From positions 118,531,431-118,595,430 of the forward strand of contig OU015491.1 in NCBI GenBank assembly GCA_907164885.2: DNA of 64,000 nucleotides, written 5' to 3'. Positions within the stretch are counted from its first letter, which is position 1. Each line of letters begins with the position of its first letter. Of this stretch, positions 50,106 through 64,000 are shown piece by piece. The position numbers and the translations under genes are program-made. Below the pieces are notes generated by a model. It was not told the origin of the DNA, made no database searches, and saw only the letters and a program-made list of their open reading frames with translations. Origin of the DNA: Dolomedes plantarius. Its lineage: Eukaryota > Arthropoda > Arachnida > Araneae > Dolomedidae.

Positions 50106-53100
50106 ACGTTGTCATGTAAGGAACTCCTAATAAAAAGCATATATACTAGATTCACCAGTTTTCGAAATATTTGATGTAAACTAATTCTCTTTGTAGACAT
50201 GTACAAATATTTAATCCTTTTAACATCATAGATATTTTACTTTCTTAAGTAAATGGATATTTCAACTTTTCTGTTGCAAGATTAAAAGTATAAAGTCAAA
50301 TCAAGAAGAAGATTTACCTACAAATTTTCACGAGAATACAAATAAAGATGACACTGCAAATAGCTACTTAAAGTCTCTTTTAACATTCGTTATTATACAC
50401 ACATAGCAACCTAACAAAATATCGCATAACCTCTCGAAACATAAATTATAACTTAATAACTAAATCTTATAAAATCTAACTCTTTATGGATTCCTAATAA
50501 ATTGACTCGTGACATTAACTCGATTTTATACTAACCTCTATCCGTGTTCAAGCTCAATAATTTCAACTACACTCGAATCTTCTGCTGCTCCTGTCAAGTT
50601 TTTTTTAAAGAAGAAGAAGAGGAACGCGTGCACAACTTTCACCCTGCGAACCTGATCGATTCGAGTGATCATCCTAATTTTATGATGTCCACTTACTGCT
50701 CCGTCAACTTTTCTAATTACAGTTTTTTTTCTGCTTCGATATTCGCTTGATTGGAAGATTTTACATTGATGTATGTCGAAGAACAGTAATTAAAGTATGA
50801 AATTGAGGAAAATGGATTATAAGCTAAAAAAATGTCACGACATTAAATTTTCTAGGCATTTAACACAAAACTTTGTAATTTTTGCGTTTTCTAATATTTC
50901 GATTCCATTAGATTAAAATTTCATATCGCATATAAGGATAATTTAATATATACTTCCACGCAATGTACTGTTGCAACAAAAAAAATATTGTTTGAAAAAC
51001 AACTTGAAAAGCGTCATAAAGTTTTTATTCGCATGTATTGGTATGTATTTTAATTACTTCATCCGTATATTTAAATAATTTAAAAATTTGAACAAATCAC
51101 TGTAAGATGCACAGACCTATTTTCCTCTAGGGTGATTGATAAATGACATTTACCATTTCTTAAGAGAAGAAAGCATCGTTTCATGCCCAGACAATTTCGG
51201 AAACATCGAAAGTGTTTGCAGAAAATAATGTCAGCGACTTCAATCAAATACTTCTGCAGTCGGGGGAACATAGAGTTCTTGGATAGAGATAGAATATAAA
51301 GGCAAAATATTCGACCAAGGAACACGAATTCTTGGCCGGAATGAATTATTCATGTTCATAAAGCATTATTTTATGACAAGAATAATCCACAAGAGATGTA
51401 ACTGGTGAAGGGCTAAGAACGCCTTGGGACATTTTCCGAGAAGGATTAAACCGTTTCTATAGAAATTTCTTTTAAGAGCTAAGATTTACTTCTTTACTAT
51501 TTTTCTGAAGTAAGTTATATTCAACACAACAGAGAAAATGTTTTCTTTTTGAAAATAAAATTACATTTTGTGAAAATCATAAAGTATTTTTGAAATGTGA
51601 AATCATATATAAAACAAGTTTTAATGAATATAAGCGTATTTATTATTTTGAAAGGTTAGCTGTTCGTATAGTTTTAGACCGACAATTTTTTAAACACTAA
51701 AATATTTCACTCTTATTGAGGAGATAATGTCTTGCATTGCATGAGGCATTAACAATCCTTCACAATTCTAAAGTTGTTTTACATCTCTTTTAATAAATTA
51801 AATTGTGATATAAGATTGTTAAGAGCTTTATATAAATATGCAGCTGGAATAATTTTCCAAAATGTATTGATGAATAATTGCGTATTAAGTCACCTCTTAA
51901 TATATTTTTTCATCTGGAACTTCAGTCAAAGTGACTTAAGGATTTTTAACTTGCTATGCCATACTTAGGTTTAGAAGTTTAGTGTTTTCCCGAAGTTTGC
52001 TTTCATCCAGTGCTATATAACTAATTTGAGAGTAATTAAATTCTCTCTCCGTCATAAGGATTAAAGATAATAAATTACGGGGTCAGAAATCGTTTAAAAG
52101 CCAAGAGCATCGAAAAACATATTCCTATTTTCAACACCAGTAGTTATGAAAATAATTTATTCAGGAATATGAAAATTTTTCTGTAAGTCAAACACACTTT
52201 CTTCTTTATAAATATAGCTCTTAACTTTTTCTAATTTGAAGATAAGTTTTCAAAATTTTTTAAAAATTTCAACCATTGTTTTTTTTAATGTTATATTACT
52301 GCGTGCATAAATGAATCTGTATATTAATGAATGTACACATTTATTTTAGTTCGAAAATAATATTATATAATATATCTTTTGAATTACTAACTTCGAAATC
52401 AAAATTCTTAGTTTTTCATAGGAAATTTTATCAATTTTTTTTTATTTTAAAATAAAAAAATTGATAAATTGTACTGTAATTATAAAAATTTAATAGGAAT
52501 GGCATAATAGTCAGTAATTTTAATTATACATGTTTATATTGCACGTGTATAAATTTTCATGGTATTGTAGCCAACTGTTCTGGTGATATCATGTGAGGAA
52601 TGATATACAATGAAAATAACAATGGTCGAAGTTTTAAACAATTAAAAACTTTCTCTTCAATCTAGAAACAATTGAAAGCCATATTTATAAAGAAGAAACG
52701 GTGTTCAACTTATGTGAAAATTATCATATATCTGAATAAATTATTTTCGAACTACTGATGATTGAAAATAGGGATATGTTTGTCGGGTCTCTTGGTCTTT
52801 AAAAGGTACATGACCCCTTAAATTGCTAATCCTTGTTTCAAACCATAGTCTCCTTCAGGGGACAACTTAGGTTTGATAATATAAAAACACGAATTAAAGT
52901 GCGTATTACACAGAACCCTATAACTGAGCAAACTCTACTAAAATAACTTTAACGATACCAAGATCTTAAAACTCTCTAAAAAATCCCAGATTTCTTTTAT
53001 TCGCTTAAAACTCCGTTATTGCCGGGAAAAAAACACCGCTAACAGCACGGTTATATGATTATAACATTATTAGATATCATATTTGTACGTCTCACCTTCT

Positions 53101-53431
53101 TCGTGTGTATTCCTGTTCATCTGTTTCTTAAGCTCATTTACCTCGGAATCCAATTTCTCATGATTCGCGAACTTTAAAGAAGTATACCTGAAATTCTTTG
53201 CAAGGTACATCAGTGAAACATCCGAATCTCTCCTTTGTTCTATTTTTATTTAGTTATCTCCAAAAATTTCACCTTTAAGTTAAAATTTTCCAAATATTTG
53301 TCCAAAAGAAAAATTTATAAGTATAAAAATAAAAGTCATATATATCCTGAAGACTATTCTGAAAACTTTTCCAACGTACAAAACTGAAAAATTTTACAAA
53401 CAGAGGAATGGTTTTAGTGGATATGTAAAAG
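50106..53431. other. AT-rich non-coding stretch
   Basis: No credible exon, RNA or bounded repeat in 3.3 kb. Confidence 0.45.
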
Positions 53432-54147
53432 ACTAGCTGAATACCCGTGCTTCGCTACGAAGTACATTCAAATTAAATACAACAGTCAATGTATGCAACT
53501 AATGCCAAAAAATATATTTATAAAAAAATCGTAACGGATATTTTTATAGACAAAATAATGTAGAAGAAAATATTCAAAATAAATGCAACGGTCAATGTAT
53601 GCAATTAATTTGTATGTTTAATATCCATAAAATATACTAATTTGAATTAAATTCTTAAAAAACTTCCATCTCAATTATTCTAGTGGTTAAATTTTACCTT
53701 TAAGGTATTTCATTTTTTTTATCAATTTATTTCGTTGTTAATCACGGGACGCAAAATTAATTTAAATTATCACAAAAAGAAATGAAACCACGTGATCAGC
53801 ATTTAATCAATTAAATTCTAAAAATTAAGCTATAAAAATTCACCAAAAATAAGAAAAGAGAGGTGACGATTGGAAAAACATTTCATTTTAAAGGTATTTT
53901 GATGATCTTTCTCGTGATATAAATTTTATAACTCTGAAATTATTATTTTAAATGCAAACTTAAAAAAATTTACAAAAAACAGCTTAAAAATTTAATTTAA
54001 AAGAAATCTAACAAGAATTTTTCAAAAATCTTTCTTATTGCACCCCTACACTATAAGAAGAATTGCCATGCAAAATTTCAGCCTTTTAGGTCCAGCGGTT
54101 TGGTTTGTGCATTATCTGTCAGTCAGTTAGATGTTAGTCTCTATATA

Positions 54148-55448
54148 CAGAGGCTGTTCGCACATTTTTTAGACGATTTTGGTAAGCGATAATAAAAAAT
54201 CGTTTACTGCAAAAGAAATAATTGCAATTGTACTATGTTTTTAAAAGTCAAGATTATCGTCTGCGGCTTGAAAGTTTTGTTTTTATTCAAAATGGCGTTT
54301 TTAACAAAGCAGTGGTTCGAAGGCTACATTTATGCTCTTTCCGAAGAGAAATATGCATACTCTGTTATCCAAAAACGATGTGAGAGTCATGGTTTTGTGG
54401 TATCTAAATCGTCGATAGGTAATATCGTCAACAAGAAAGGAAAAAAACGTCAAATTGGAGCCTCAAGTGGGACAAAAATTCCAAACAAGTATCCAAGGAG
54501 AAAACGGACATCTTCGACTATTGCAAAGGTACATTGTTTAATGTTAAAAGAAAATCCCCCTAGTCAAAGGAAAGTCGCAAAATCATTAAAATGCTCGGTG
54601 TCCACTGTAAACAAAATGATAAATGTTGATTTAAATCTTAAGAAAGCGAAAAAACGCAATGTGCAGCGTCTTCTTCCAAATCATATCGCTGAACACAGGA
54701 CACGCTGCAGAATTCTATATGAGAAACACTATCCAAAGAAATATGGAAAACAATTGTCACAATAGATGAATCATGGGTGTATTTAAATGATTACAACAAA
54801 AAAAGATCCATTTATTATCATAAAAGGGGAGAAAGAAATTTAAGTACATGGTTCAAAGAATCGAAAGAAAGTGTTTCTAAGGGATTCATGATTGTTGTTG
54901 GTTTTTCTTATAATGGCAAAGTTAAAAATAAAGAGAGTGGAAAAAAATGTCAAGATTAACTCCAAATACTATCAGGAACATATTTTATCGCCAATTTTTC
55001 TGAATGAAATACCATCGCTTTACCCACAGTGCCATCAATCTATGAGGACCATCAGAACAAAGCTAGCAGTCACACATCAAAATCCACTGTAAATTTCCTA
55101 AAAGAAATGGAACAAAAAACTGGTATCAAGGCCATACCCTTCACTGATATCCCTACTAAATCTCCCGATGTATCACCTATGGATTTTTGTGCTTTCGGAC
55201 TTTTAAAATCTGCATTATCCAAACGTCGTCCCTAAACCCTTACAGGTCTCTGGAAAGTTGTTCAGGAGGAATGGGATAGAATATCTCTTCTGCCACTTCA
55301 AAAGGCATTATTATCCTGGAAATTGCGGTGTCGAAAGATAGTTCAGAATAAGGGATGTCAAATAGAATATTTAAAACACAAGAATTTTATGTAATTTAGT
55401 TTTGTGAATACAATATTCATCGTCTAAAAAATGTGTGAACAGCCTCTG
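54148..55448 (+). mobile_element. DD41D mariner-like transposon
   Basis: Flanked by TA (54146-54147, 55449-55450). Ends start CAGAGGCTGTTCGCACATTT and CAGAGGCTGTTCACACATTT and match for 30 bp with one difference. It is 1301 bp, carries one transposase pseudogene, and is inserted into Helitron-like copy 5. Confidence 0.93.
54292..55394 (+). pseudogene. DD41D mariner transposase with several lesions
   Basis: From ATG 54292 (MAFLTKQWFEGYIYALSEEK) the frame covers the N-terminal DNA-binding region to about 54738. Further frames give TIVTIDESWVYLNDYNKKRS (first D), GFMIVVGFSYNGKV, INSKYYQEHILSPIFLNEIP, HQNKASSHTSKS and SPDVSPMDFCAFGLLKSAL (third D). Three frameshifts (near 54745, 54930 and 55035) and a stop at 55233-55235 break it. 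The last exon-free part runs to TAA at 55392-55394. The second catalytic position reads N where the HQDKA.SH block of such enzymes has D. Forty-one residues separate it from the last D, the spacing of the DD41D (rosa-like) group. Confidence 0.87.
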
Positions 55449-55616
55449 TAGGAGCAGTTACGGAACTGTTTTATGTATATAGACTAACATATTTCTATTT
55501 TATTTTTAAAAAACGGAATATCAGATTCTTTGAGTATTTTTCTACTCATAATTGCCTTTGTGTAAAGGAAATAAAATCATGAAAAAATGAACTTAAAAAA
55601 CTTATTTTGTGGTTCC

Positions 55617-55947
55617 TTAGGGCTGCTGTATACTAACCCTATTGGATATGCTCACCTCAATGTTTGAGAACATTTTTCTACTATTTACAGCTGCATAAAT
55701 GCCTATAATCCGATAAAAATCGAATTTTCAGATAACCTTAGCTTTTCTGCACCTTGCAACATTATTTATTTTATAAATATCGTCTACCAAAGGAATTTAC
55801 GAGCATTTTGCAAAAATAAATTCTCTATTACGGAGAATAACAATAAGAAAAAATTTCAATCCAAATCTGCAATCCCTGGACAAATTTTCTCCATAGGTTA
55901 ACATTGAGGTGAGCTAATCCAGTAGAGTTAGTACACATTAGCCTTAA
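55617..55947. mobile_element. MITE, copy 2 (TTAAGGCT-ended family), both ends present
   Basis: Left TTAGGGCTGCTGTATACTAA and inverted right TTAAGGCTAATGTGTACTAA pair over about 45 bp, including GGAT..GCTCACCTCAATGTT. It is 331 bp and non-coding. The outer TTA may be the target duplication. Confidence 0.8.
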
Positions 55948-55949
55948 AT

Positions 55950-56584
55950 AATACCACAAAATTATCAGCGCACGTCCTATCATCCGATACCGACATTCCC
56001 ACAAAAAGCATCTCCTTTAGCCTTGATTTTCTATTGACGACACATTTCTGTCCAGTTACCTACTTCAACCGGATTTCTCTGTTACTAGGCGGGTGGAAAA
56101 ATTTCCTGTCGGCTTAAAGCTTCCTGTAAATGTGATACTTACGAATTACGCTATCAACGATCTCCCCAACTCACGTATTTGAAGTCTATGCAAGTTTATG
56201 GAAGCATTTTACTGAGAAAAATTGCTACAGAGAAGTGAATTTATTGAAAAAATAGTTAGCAACTGAATATTACAATACAATACCTTACGAAGTATCACTG
56301 AACGATTGCAATTCCTAGTCTATATAACTAAATGCACTCTAATTTATAAAGTCCTGTATTTATATTCCAAGTACATTTTATTTAATAAACATGCTTGAGA
56401 CAAGTTACTTTTATTTCCATACCAATTTAAAATTACATGGTGAAATTTATCAAGAAAGTTTTAAAAAATATCCCATGTTTATGCACAACTTGTAGGGGTA
56501 AAATGTGTAAAAATTGAAAAAAAAAAACTATTACCAGGATATAAATCGGTAAAATAAGCAAGCTAATAATTTATTACCATATAA
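55950..56584. other. AT-rich non-coding stretch
   Basis: Nothing recognised. Confidence 0.45.
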
Positions 56585-57435
<851 letters not shown>

Positions 57436-57436
57436 T

Positions 57437-58840
57437 CAAATAATATAAACAATTTTACTGACTTTGCAAAGAGCATGAAGGTGATAAGAAATGTAGGGAA
57501 CATCTAAGCATTATGATAAAAAAATTGTGCTGAAAGAGATGAGCTATTTTGTAAATAAGATTATCTGTTTTGAAGGGTTTTATATGCTTGAACCCAATCT
57601 GTGTTTACATTTATCAAACAGTGTACACAATTAGTGTACATAAAATATATTTAAAGGAGGTTAATAGGAATGATGTTCTCTATATAAGAATCTGTCAGAT
57701 CTCAGGTCTGGTCAACATAGAGGAATGCTGGTTTCGAAATTCAGAGTCGCAAGCTTAAGTCGTACTTTAGAAAAAATAATCCTTTTTGTCTATATGGATC
57801 ATTAGTTGACAGTTAGAAACCATACAGCAAATATCCATGGAAATAATTCAACAAAATATAAATGAAATAAATACGAACATTCTATGATGAGAAAATCCAA
57901 CATTTTGGGTGTTGTTCCCAATTAGATGGTAGAGAAGAATCTCAAGGAATATGTACTATCTGTAATGGAAGATTCCCTAACATCTCCAGGATGATTAGAA
58001 AACTGTTTTAAGTTGAAATATGAGGGGTCGTTTAAAAAGAGGTTAAAATCAAACCCAGAGTTTTCTTCATATATTGAATTTATAAAATACTAGAAAATCA
58101 TATTGCATAGTTTATGTATTCCTTAATTTCAAGACCAATAATTTAAACAATAAATATAACAATTATTATTAATTGATATTACAACATATTTCATCGTGTT
58201 TTATATTACACAACCACCTGAAGTGCAAAGTTTTTCATCGAGTGATAAAAAGTCCTGATGCCAAATGTAAAGATATAAAATGAAATTTTGCTGTGAATAC
58301 CCAAATGCGCTAAATGAAATGTAACTAAGTTTTAATAACATGCATTTCTAAATAGAATAATTAAGAGCCGCTCCAGAGACGTTTGTTTATCAGGTAGTAA
58401 AATTCTGCCAGCACGTAAAATAAATTAAAACCATGGGACAATTAGAAACACCTGGGATTTATTTTCTAGGCAACTTACTAAAGTATTCTGAAGCTTGTTT
58501 TTATGTCCCTGGAAGTCAGTAACTGTAAAACAATTTAGCAAATACTTTGCACAAAAGCATTATCCTTTTTCATGATCACGGTAGTTAATAAATTGACTTC
58601 TGTTGGAGAGGGATCTTAGAGCCTACAATGTTAAATTTCATCCAGAAATTGTGGCGTTGTCTTTGGACCTGTATCATTTTCGTGATACCTGTGTTTCAAA
58701 ACAGATAGTGGTTAGTAGTTAAATCAAATAATAATTAAAATAATATCATGCACGGCTATAAAAAACAATTTTAATAGTACAAATAACTAAAGGAAAATAA
58801 GGGTTGAGAACCCGATCAAGAACTTGAGAACAGAGCTCAG
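57437..58840. other. AT-rich non-coding stretch
   Basis: Nothing recognised. Confidence 0.45.
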
Positions 58841-59208
58841 TTATATAGATAAAACAGTTCCGTAACTGGCTGACTTACTGACTGACTCACTGACTGACAT
58901 ACAACACACATACCAAACCGCTGGACCTAAAGGGCTGTAATTTTGCATGGTGATTCTTCATATAGTGTACGGGTGCACTAAGGCAGATTTTTGAAAAATT
59001 CTTCTTAGATTTTTTAAATTAAATTTTAAGCTGTTTTAGTAATTTATTTAAGTTTGCAATTAAAATATTTATTAGAGGGTTATAAAATTTATATCACGAG
59101 AAAGACCATAAAAATTCCTTTAAAATTAAATATTTTTCGAATCTTTATCTCCATTTTCTGATTTTTGGTGAATTTTTAAAGATTAATTTTTAGAATTTAA
59201 TTTATTAA
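58841..59208 (+). mobile_element. Helitron-like repeat, copy 7 (family A), 3'-truncated
   Basis: Starts near TTATATAGATAAAACAGTTC and follows the family body (CGCTGGACCTAAAGGGCTG, TTCTTCTTAGATTTTTTAAA) until TTTAATTTATTA at 59208, where homology ends abruptly. The 3' half is missing. Confidence 0.7.
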
Positions 59209-61980
59209 CTGTCAAATTTACATTTGAAATTGACGAAAGTGGCAACACATTCTCAAAACATTTACATATCTTATCATCTAAATAAATATTGTATTTCCTT
59301 CGAATTCCGCGTCGTCGTTTTGAGAGCTTTCCGTCCTTGAAGGGATCATATTTCTTATCACAAGATCGGAGGGAAAGGACATCAAATCTCACTTTTGAAA
59401 TTGTGAGCGTGTTGAAATGACACTGAATACTTAAAGCATGTACGTCTTATTTTCTTCACAATAAATATTTTATTTCCGCGCAACTCTGTATCACCATCCT
59501 GGGAGTTTTCTGGTCCTCAGAAAATTTCCTTTTCCGTTATAAATTCTTGAAAAGAATATCAAATCATACTTCTTTAATTTACAAATGTCGTAGTGCTTAA
59601 GATTAACATGTACCTTTTTTGAATAGTCATAGAAATATATTATTTTATGCCACTTTATGACAGAGCCCTTTTCTCGATGTTTGTATCTGTTTTACTAGAA
59701 ACTGAATCAGGTTCATTCCTATGCATATTTACTCCAAAACCTCCAATGCCTGTCAGAAATTGAATCGGTTCTAATGCCCTGGAAAAATATAATGTTTTAA
59801 ATATTTTCATTTTAACTGGACCTTTTTAATTTGTCTTCCATTTTAAATACTACTAAAATTCATAACTTTTGCTGCATTAAAAATCCAGATTTAAAAAAAT
59901 CGGAATAAAAAGATAGCAAATCGTACATTTAAAACTGAGGAATGTGACACTGATTCATAAAATAACACCGAAAAAGACCCCGAATTGTTCAACACAGCAG
60001 TGAATAGTGATCATTTTTACTAAAAAATGCTACATTTTTCAAAACTAAAATGTTCCTTTTTTGTTCCCTTGAAATTCTTTGTCATCATTTTTAGAAATTT
60101 TTGATAATAAGGAGTTTACATTTCTGTTAAGAAAATAAATTTACTTAAAGAATACGGAACTGTCCTTTTAAATTTACAAATTTATACTGAGTTCACATAA
60201 TATGTACCTTTTTAAGATTATGCTGTAAAAATTTTATTTCTTTGAAGCTTATTAATATCCTTTAATTAAGTTAATAATTTTCTTTCAGACTCTTTTTTAA
60301 TTCCCTTGAAAATGTCCTATTGGTTTACTCTTAAGAGTATTTGTTTTAAACGCTTTCCTATGATCTCTTTGAAAAAACTTACATTTAAATTCAGTTGTAT
60401 TTTCAAATAAGTGTTTTCTAAAATTTCATATATTCTGTTCTATAAAAAATCCACATATTATATTGAAAATTAAGAGAAAGTTAGAATATGAAATCACGCT
60501 TCTCAAATTCATGATTGCAACACTCAATACTTAAAAGATTCCCCTACGTCATCAAAATGAATTTTAAATCCCATGAAATTGTGCGTCATCATCATCATTT
60601 TTTCTGCCTTAAGGAGATTAGATTTTCTATAAAAAATTGAGAGGAAAAAAATATTAAACTGTCTTTTTAAAATTTACTAAGATGATAGTGTTTACATATA
60701 AGTTATGTATTTATTTTTAATGTCTTCTATAGATATTTCCTTGAAACTCATTTATACATATTTTTCACTGTGTTTTTACTGCAAAACGTTTTTTAAATTT
60801 TTTTTTCCGATTTCCTGAGAAACTTGCCTACCCTAAAATGTATTTATTTTAAAAACTCTATTATCTGGAGTTATATGAATCAGTAAAACACACTTATAAA
60901 GATCGAGAATTTAAAATTTCCACTAGATTTTAAGAATCATTTTCCAAAAAATACAACTCAACAGGTTGTAACTGAGTATTTCTAGGGTTCCAGGAAAAGA
61001 TAATATAAGTCAGAAAATGGTAATTTAAAGTTAAAAGAAAAAACCTGTGTCAATCTTTACATTGTGGGATTTTCACACTTTTCATATGCTTAAAAAAGTT
61101 AATAATATTGTTAAGAAACAGAACCAACTTTCTTTACCAGTCGATAGAGCTAGTGTAGTCTCTTCTCAAATTTGACTTAACTCATTTAGACCATTTTCTA
61201 ACTTATATTCTATTTTCCTACTTCCCTAGATTTAACGTTCCATGGAATAAACAATTATGTTCTAAATGCATTACAAGTGTTAATTCCCCGTTTCATGTTC
61301 AATGAAAGATTAGCTTCGAAGCAATGTCTTAAATTTTATCCAATAATTACACTTAAAACTTTATAATAAAATTTATTATGCCTGCTGCATTTATTTTTAA
61401 GCGAATGAATCGTTTTTTTCTTTGTAATTTGCCACCAAATAGCTTATTCAGTCTTATGTACAGAATAATGTGATCGGAAGAAAGATCGTGCCTGTTCACG
61501 ACTGTTTGGAGGTAATTTAATTAGAATCGATGAATAAGAGAATTAAGTAAAAAAATGTAAAAGATCGGAATAAAGGAACTTGAATTATGCTTCGTGTATT
61601 CCGAAAAGAATTCAAGTTTCGAAATATATGCTTAGTATGGAAGCATTAATCCTCGTTTTCATAAATCTCTTTGTTTACTTCTGGGGATTTTAAAACCGCT
61701 GTTTTGTTTATGTAAATAAATTGTAAGCTAGATTTAGAGATGTACATCAGTAAATAATGGCAGAATTCAACAACAGTTTCTCAAAGGACATATTAAATAT
61801 ATGTTATGCAATTACTTTTAAAAAAATACGATAAATTTGTTTAGATGAAAAGAAATAATAGAAAAGAAAATCATACCCAAAGATTAAAGAAATTATAAAG
61901 AACAAAAAAATAGCATGGGAACTTTAAACATTAAAAGTGAAAGTTCAGTAATATAAGTATTTAAAATGACCATTTCATAA
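59209..61980. other. AT-rich non-coding stretch
   Basis: 2.8 kb without a recognisable feature; a minus-strand frame near 59392 has no family likeness. Confidence 0.45.
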
Positions 61981-62457
61981 TGTTACGAATTTTACGTGTC
62001 TATGGTAATCTAACCAAATATGAGGGTTATCGCCAAATTGGCGATGGATTTGGTGACCAAATTTGGCGATATTTCGCTACATTTGTCGATATGGCGCGAA
62101 ATGGTCGCTAACTTGCCGTCTAGACCTTTCTAGAAACATCTATATATCTAACTGGCTGACCGACAACGGGTGCTTTGGAAGTCTATAAATATACTTGACA
62201 TTGGCATTGGAACTCAGTTTTTCTTTTCTACTGAGAACTGAATGTGTTGGAACTACGTTAGGCATGTATTATATTGAGGACTCTGTATCCTGACTTGTGT
62301 TTTTAGAGTCTTCTGCTGTATAGAAGACAGTTGTTGCATATTTCCTGTTTGAATTTATGTATGCTCCTGAAGAATTTACAGAATAATAAATTTTATTTCG
62401 TGCGCAGTTTCTGAAGAGATTTTATTCAATCCTAACTAACCCGGGAAAAACGGAACA
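61981..62457 (+). mobile_element. Solo LTR of a Gypsy-type retrotransposon
   Basis: 477 bp with TGTTACGAATTTTACGTGTC at the start and AACCCGGGAAAAACGGAACA at the end (TG...CA). A TATAAAT box lies at 62184 and an AATAAA signal at 62385-62390, so U3, R and U5 are in the expected order on the plus strand. The flanks are ATAA and ATAT, three of four matching, as in an aged 4-bp duplication. No internal genes adjoin it. The TGTTACG start is common in Gypsy-type LTRs of arthropods, from memory. Confidence 0.78.
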
Positions 62458-64000
62458 ATATATGGACAGAAAAATAGGTGTTATTTGCACTGTATAATTT
62501 CTATTAAGAAGTCAACAGAAGTATTTTTTGGTCAAAATAAACTTCAAAATGATTATGGTAGTAAAAGTGATAGAAACTTTTAATATTTTGATTCTATTCA
62601 TTGTGAGCAAAAGAGAAACTGGCTCGCCTATGTTACTTTCGAGTGTGAATGCACGATTTAAACTACTGACATAAAATTATGCTGTATTCTAGTTATGAAC
62701 ATACAGTCAGTTGCGTGTGTTTAGTAAAATTGATTTCGAGAAATTTTCAGCAGCTCAAGCATCAATATTTGCTGCAAAATTTAAAAAAAAGTCTTTTCAA
62801 AGTATTTATTTAACAAGCTCAATCTATGACGTCAAAATCTCGAGAAATCCTTTTTCCCATTGAACTTATATTTTAGTTCACATAAATTTAGGAAAATATG
62901 TTCATTGAAAACGAAATTCTGAAAACATCATCGAGATGGATTTATTTTTCCTAAGTAATATTCTCGAAAGCAATCATTTCAACGTCTTTTACAGATGTTG
63001 TTTCTCTTAATCTTAAATAATCAGGGAGCATGTATCTGTAAGTTTCAAGGACGGAGAAATAGAAGAGCTTCCTATTCAGCTTTAATATGTTCGCTTCTAT
63101 ATCTCTGATAAATTTTTGTTTCTTGCATCAGGCACGTTATTTAATGATATAGAAATGGGGACTTTTAAAAGATGTCGACAATCATGCACAAAATACTTAT
63201 GAAATATTTATAAGTAGAAAGGAAAACTGCTGTCTTTAGATTTTTAATAGTAACTACATTTATTTAATGCCAAAATCTTTTATTCTTTTTCTGGTTTAAT
63301 TTCTTCGTTAATGTCGTGTAAGCATTTATATGATTTTCTAAAATATCTATAAGAAAAACCTATGTCTAAAACATAAATTTATATATAATCCCTCAGGCTA
63401 TAATACACATTTGACAAAAATATTTTCAGAAAAATGTGTGAATACATGACATGGAAAATTTATTTTTATTATTAAAGATATACAGGTAAACCTGAAATCC
63501 AGTAAATTTAAAACTCGTTGTACTTACAGATTTGCGAACTCTTAAACAGGGTTTACCGTTTGTTGTTCAACGCTATGTATATTTTCCCACATCAAATCAA
63601 AGTTACAGTTCTGATGCTCAGTTAAAATTCCAGTCTATCTATCACTAACTTCTAATATAACTTGAAAATTGATGAATCATTCCGTTGTATTTCGTATAGG
63701 AATAATGATGTTTAAATATTCCCGAAGTCCTAACGGGGAATTCATTTTTTAAGAGAAATATTCATATTTATGTGAACTAAAGATGTTGCATTTATACGTA
63801 TTAAGATGATTTTCAGAAACCAGAATCCTTTATTAAGTTAAGCTTATGATTTTAATCTACATAATTATCTGGAACAGATATTATAAGGCAAATGTAGTTT
63901 ACTTTTCCTTATAATATACTATTTGATATGGTATACCATTTTGTAATTTTTCCAATATTTATTAGGAAATATATTTAATTTGCCTTAATTTATATAGCTA
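62458..64000. other. AT-rich non-coding stretch
   Basis: Nothing recognised up to the window end. Confidence 0.45.

Larger units (their letters stand above)
53433..55483 (-). mobile_element. Helitron-like repeat, copy 5 (family A, reverse), interrupted
   Basis: The reversed 3' end CTAGCTGAATACCCGTGCTT is exact; the minus-strand 5' end is TCTATATACATAAAACAGTT. The body matches the other copies. A DD41D mariner (54148-55448) lies close to its 5' end, between GTCAGTCAGTTAG and CAGTTACGGAACTG. Confidence 0.68.

Overview
This is eukaryotic, AT-rich, gene-poor DNA. It is almost certainly from an arthropod, and most likely a spider. The arthropod call rests on one spliced receptor exon plus a dense layer of animal-type transposons. 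The spider call rests on my recollection that two of the Tc1 transposase families here are common in orb-weaver genomes; I could not check this by database search.

One host gene is clear. Positions 1235-1904 (+) hold the first coding exon of a natriuretic-peptide-receptor-like protein: signal peptide, the start of the ANF-type ligand-binding domain, then a GTAAGT splice donor. I found no further exon of it, so most or all of the remaining 62 kb is probably its first intron or intergenic DNA. Two weak minus-strand exon candidates are listed at low confidence (7279-7495 and 21879-22038).

The rest is a repeat landscape. Tc1/mariner elements: a Tc1 relic (6.0-6.7 kb), a CACT-ended Tc1 with DD32E spacing (7739-9017), a deleted Tc1 (15108-16196), a near-intact DD34E Tc1 (25297-26858), an internally deleted mariner (28015-28736) plus a fragment of the same family (22.4 kb), a near-intact DD37D maT-like element (38404-39708), a broken Tc1 itself split by a retro-type insertion (48642-50105), and a DD41D mariner (54148-55448). 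Eight copies of a Helitron-like repeat (TC...CTAG ends, A|T target) are present, several of them hosts for other elements. There are also a tRNA-type SINE with a perfect 13-bp target duplication, two solo LTRs, a hAT-like MITE, several other MITEs, a Mutator-like transposase relic, and many long (TA)n microsatellites.

Notable architecture: a three-level nest (hAT MITE > Helitron-like > Tc1) at 14.2-16.5 kb; a head-to-tail tandem duplication (37.5-42.5 kb) in which only one copy carries the maT element, so the other serves as an empty site; and a 674-bp unidentified insertion at 49 kb whose removal restores the reading frame of the interrupted transposase. I see no sign of a novel multi-gene system. 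The unusual content is in how the mobile elements use each other and the microsatellites.
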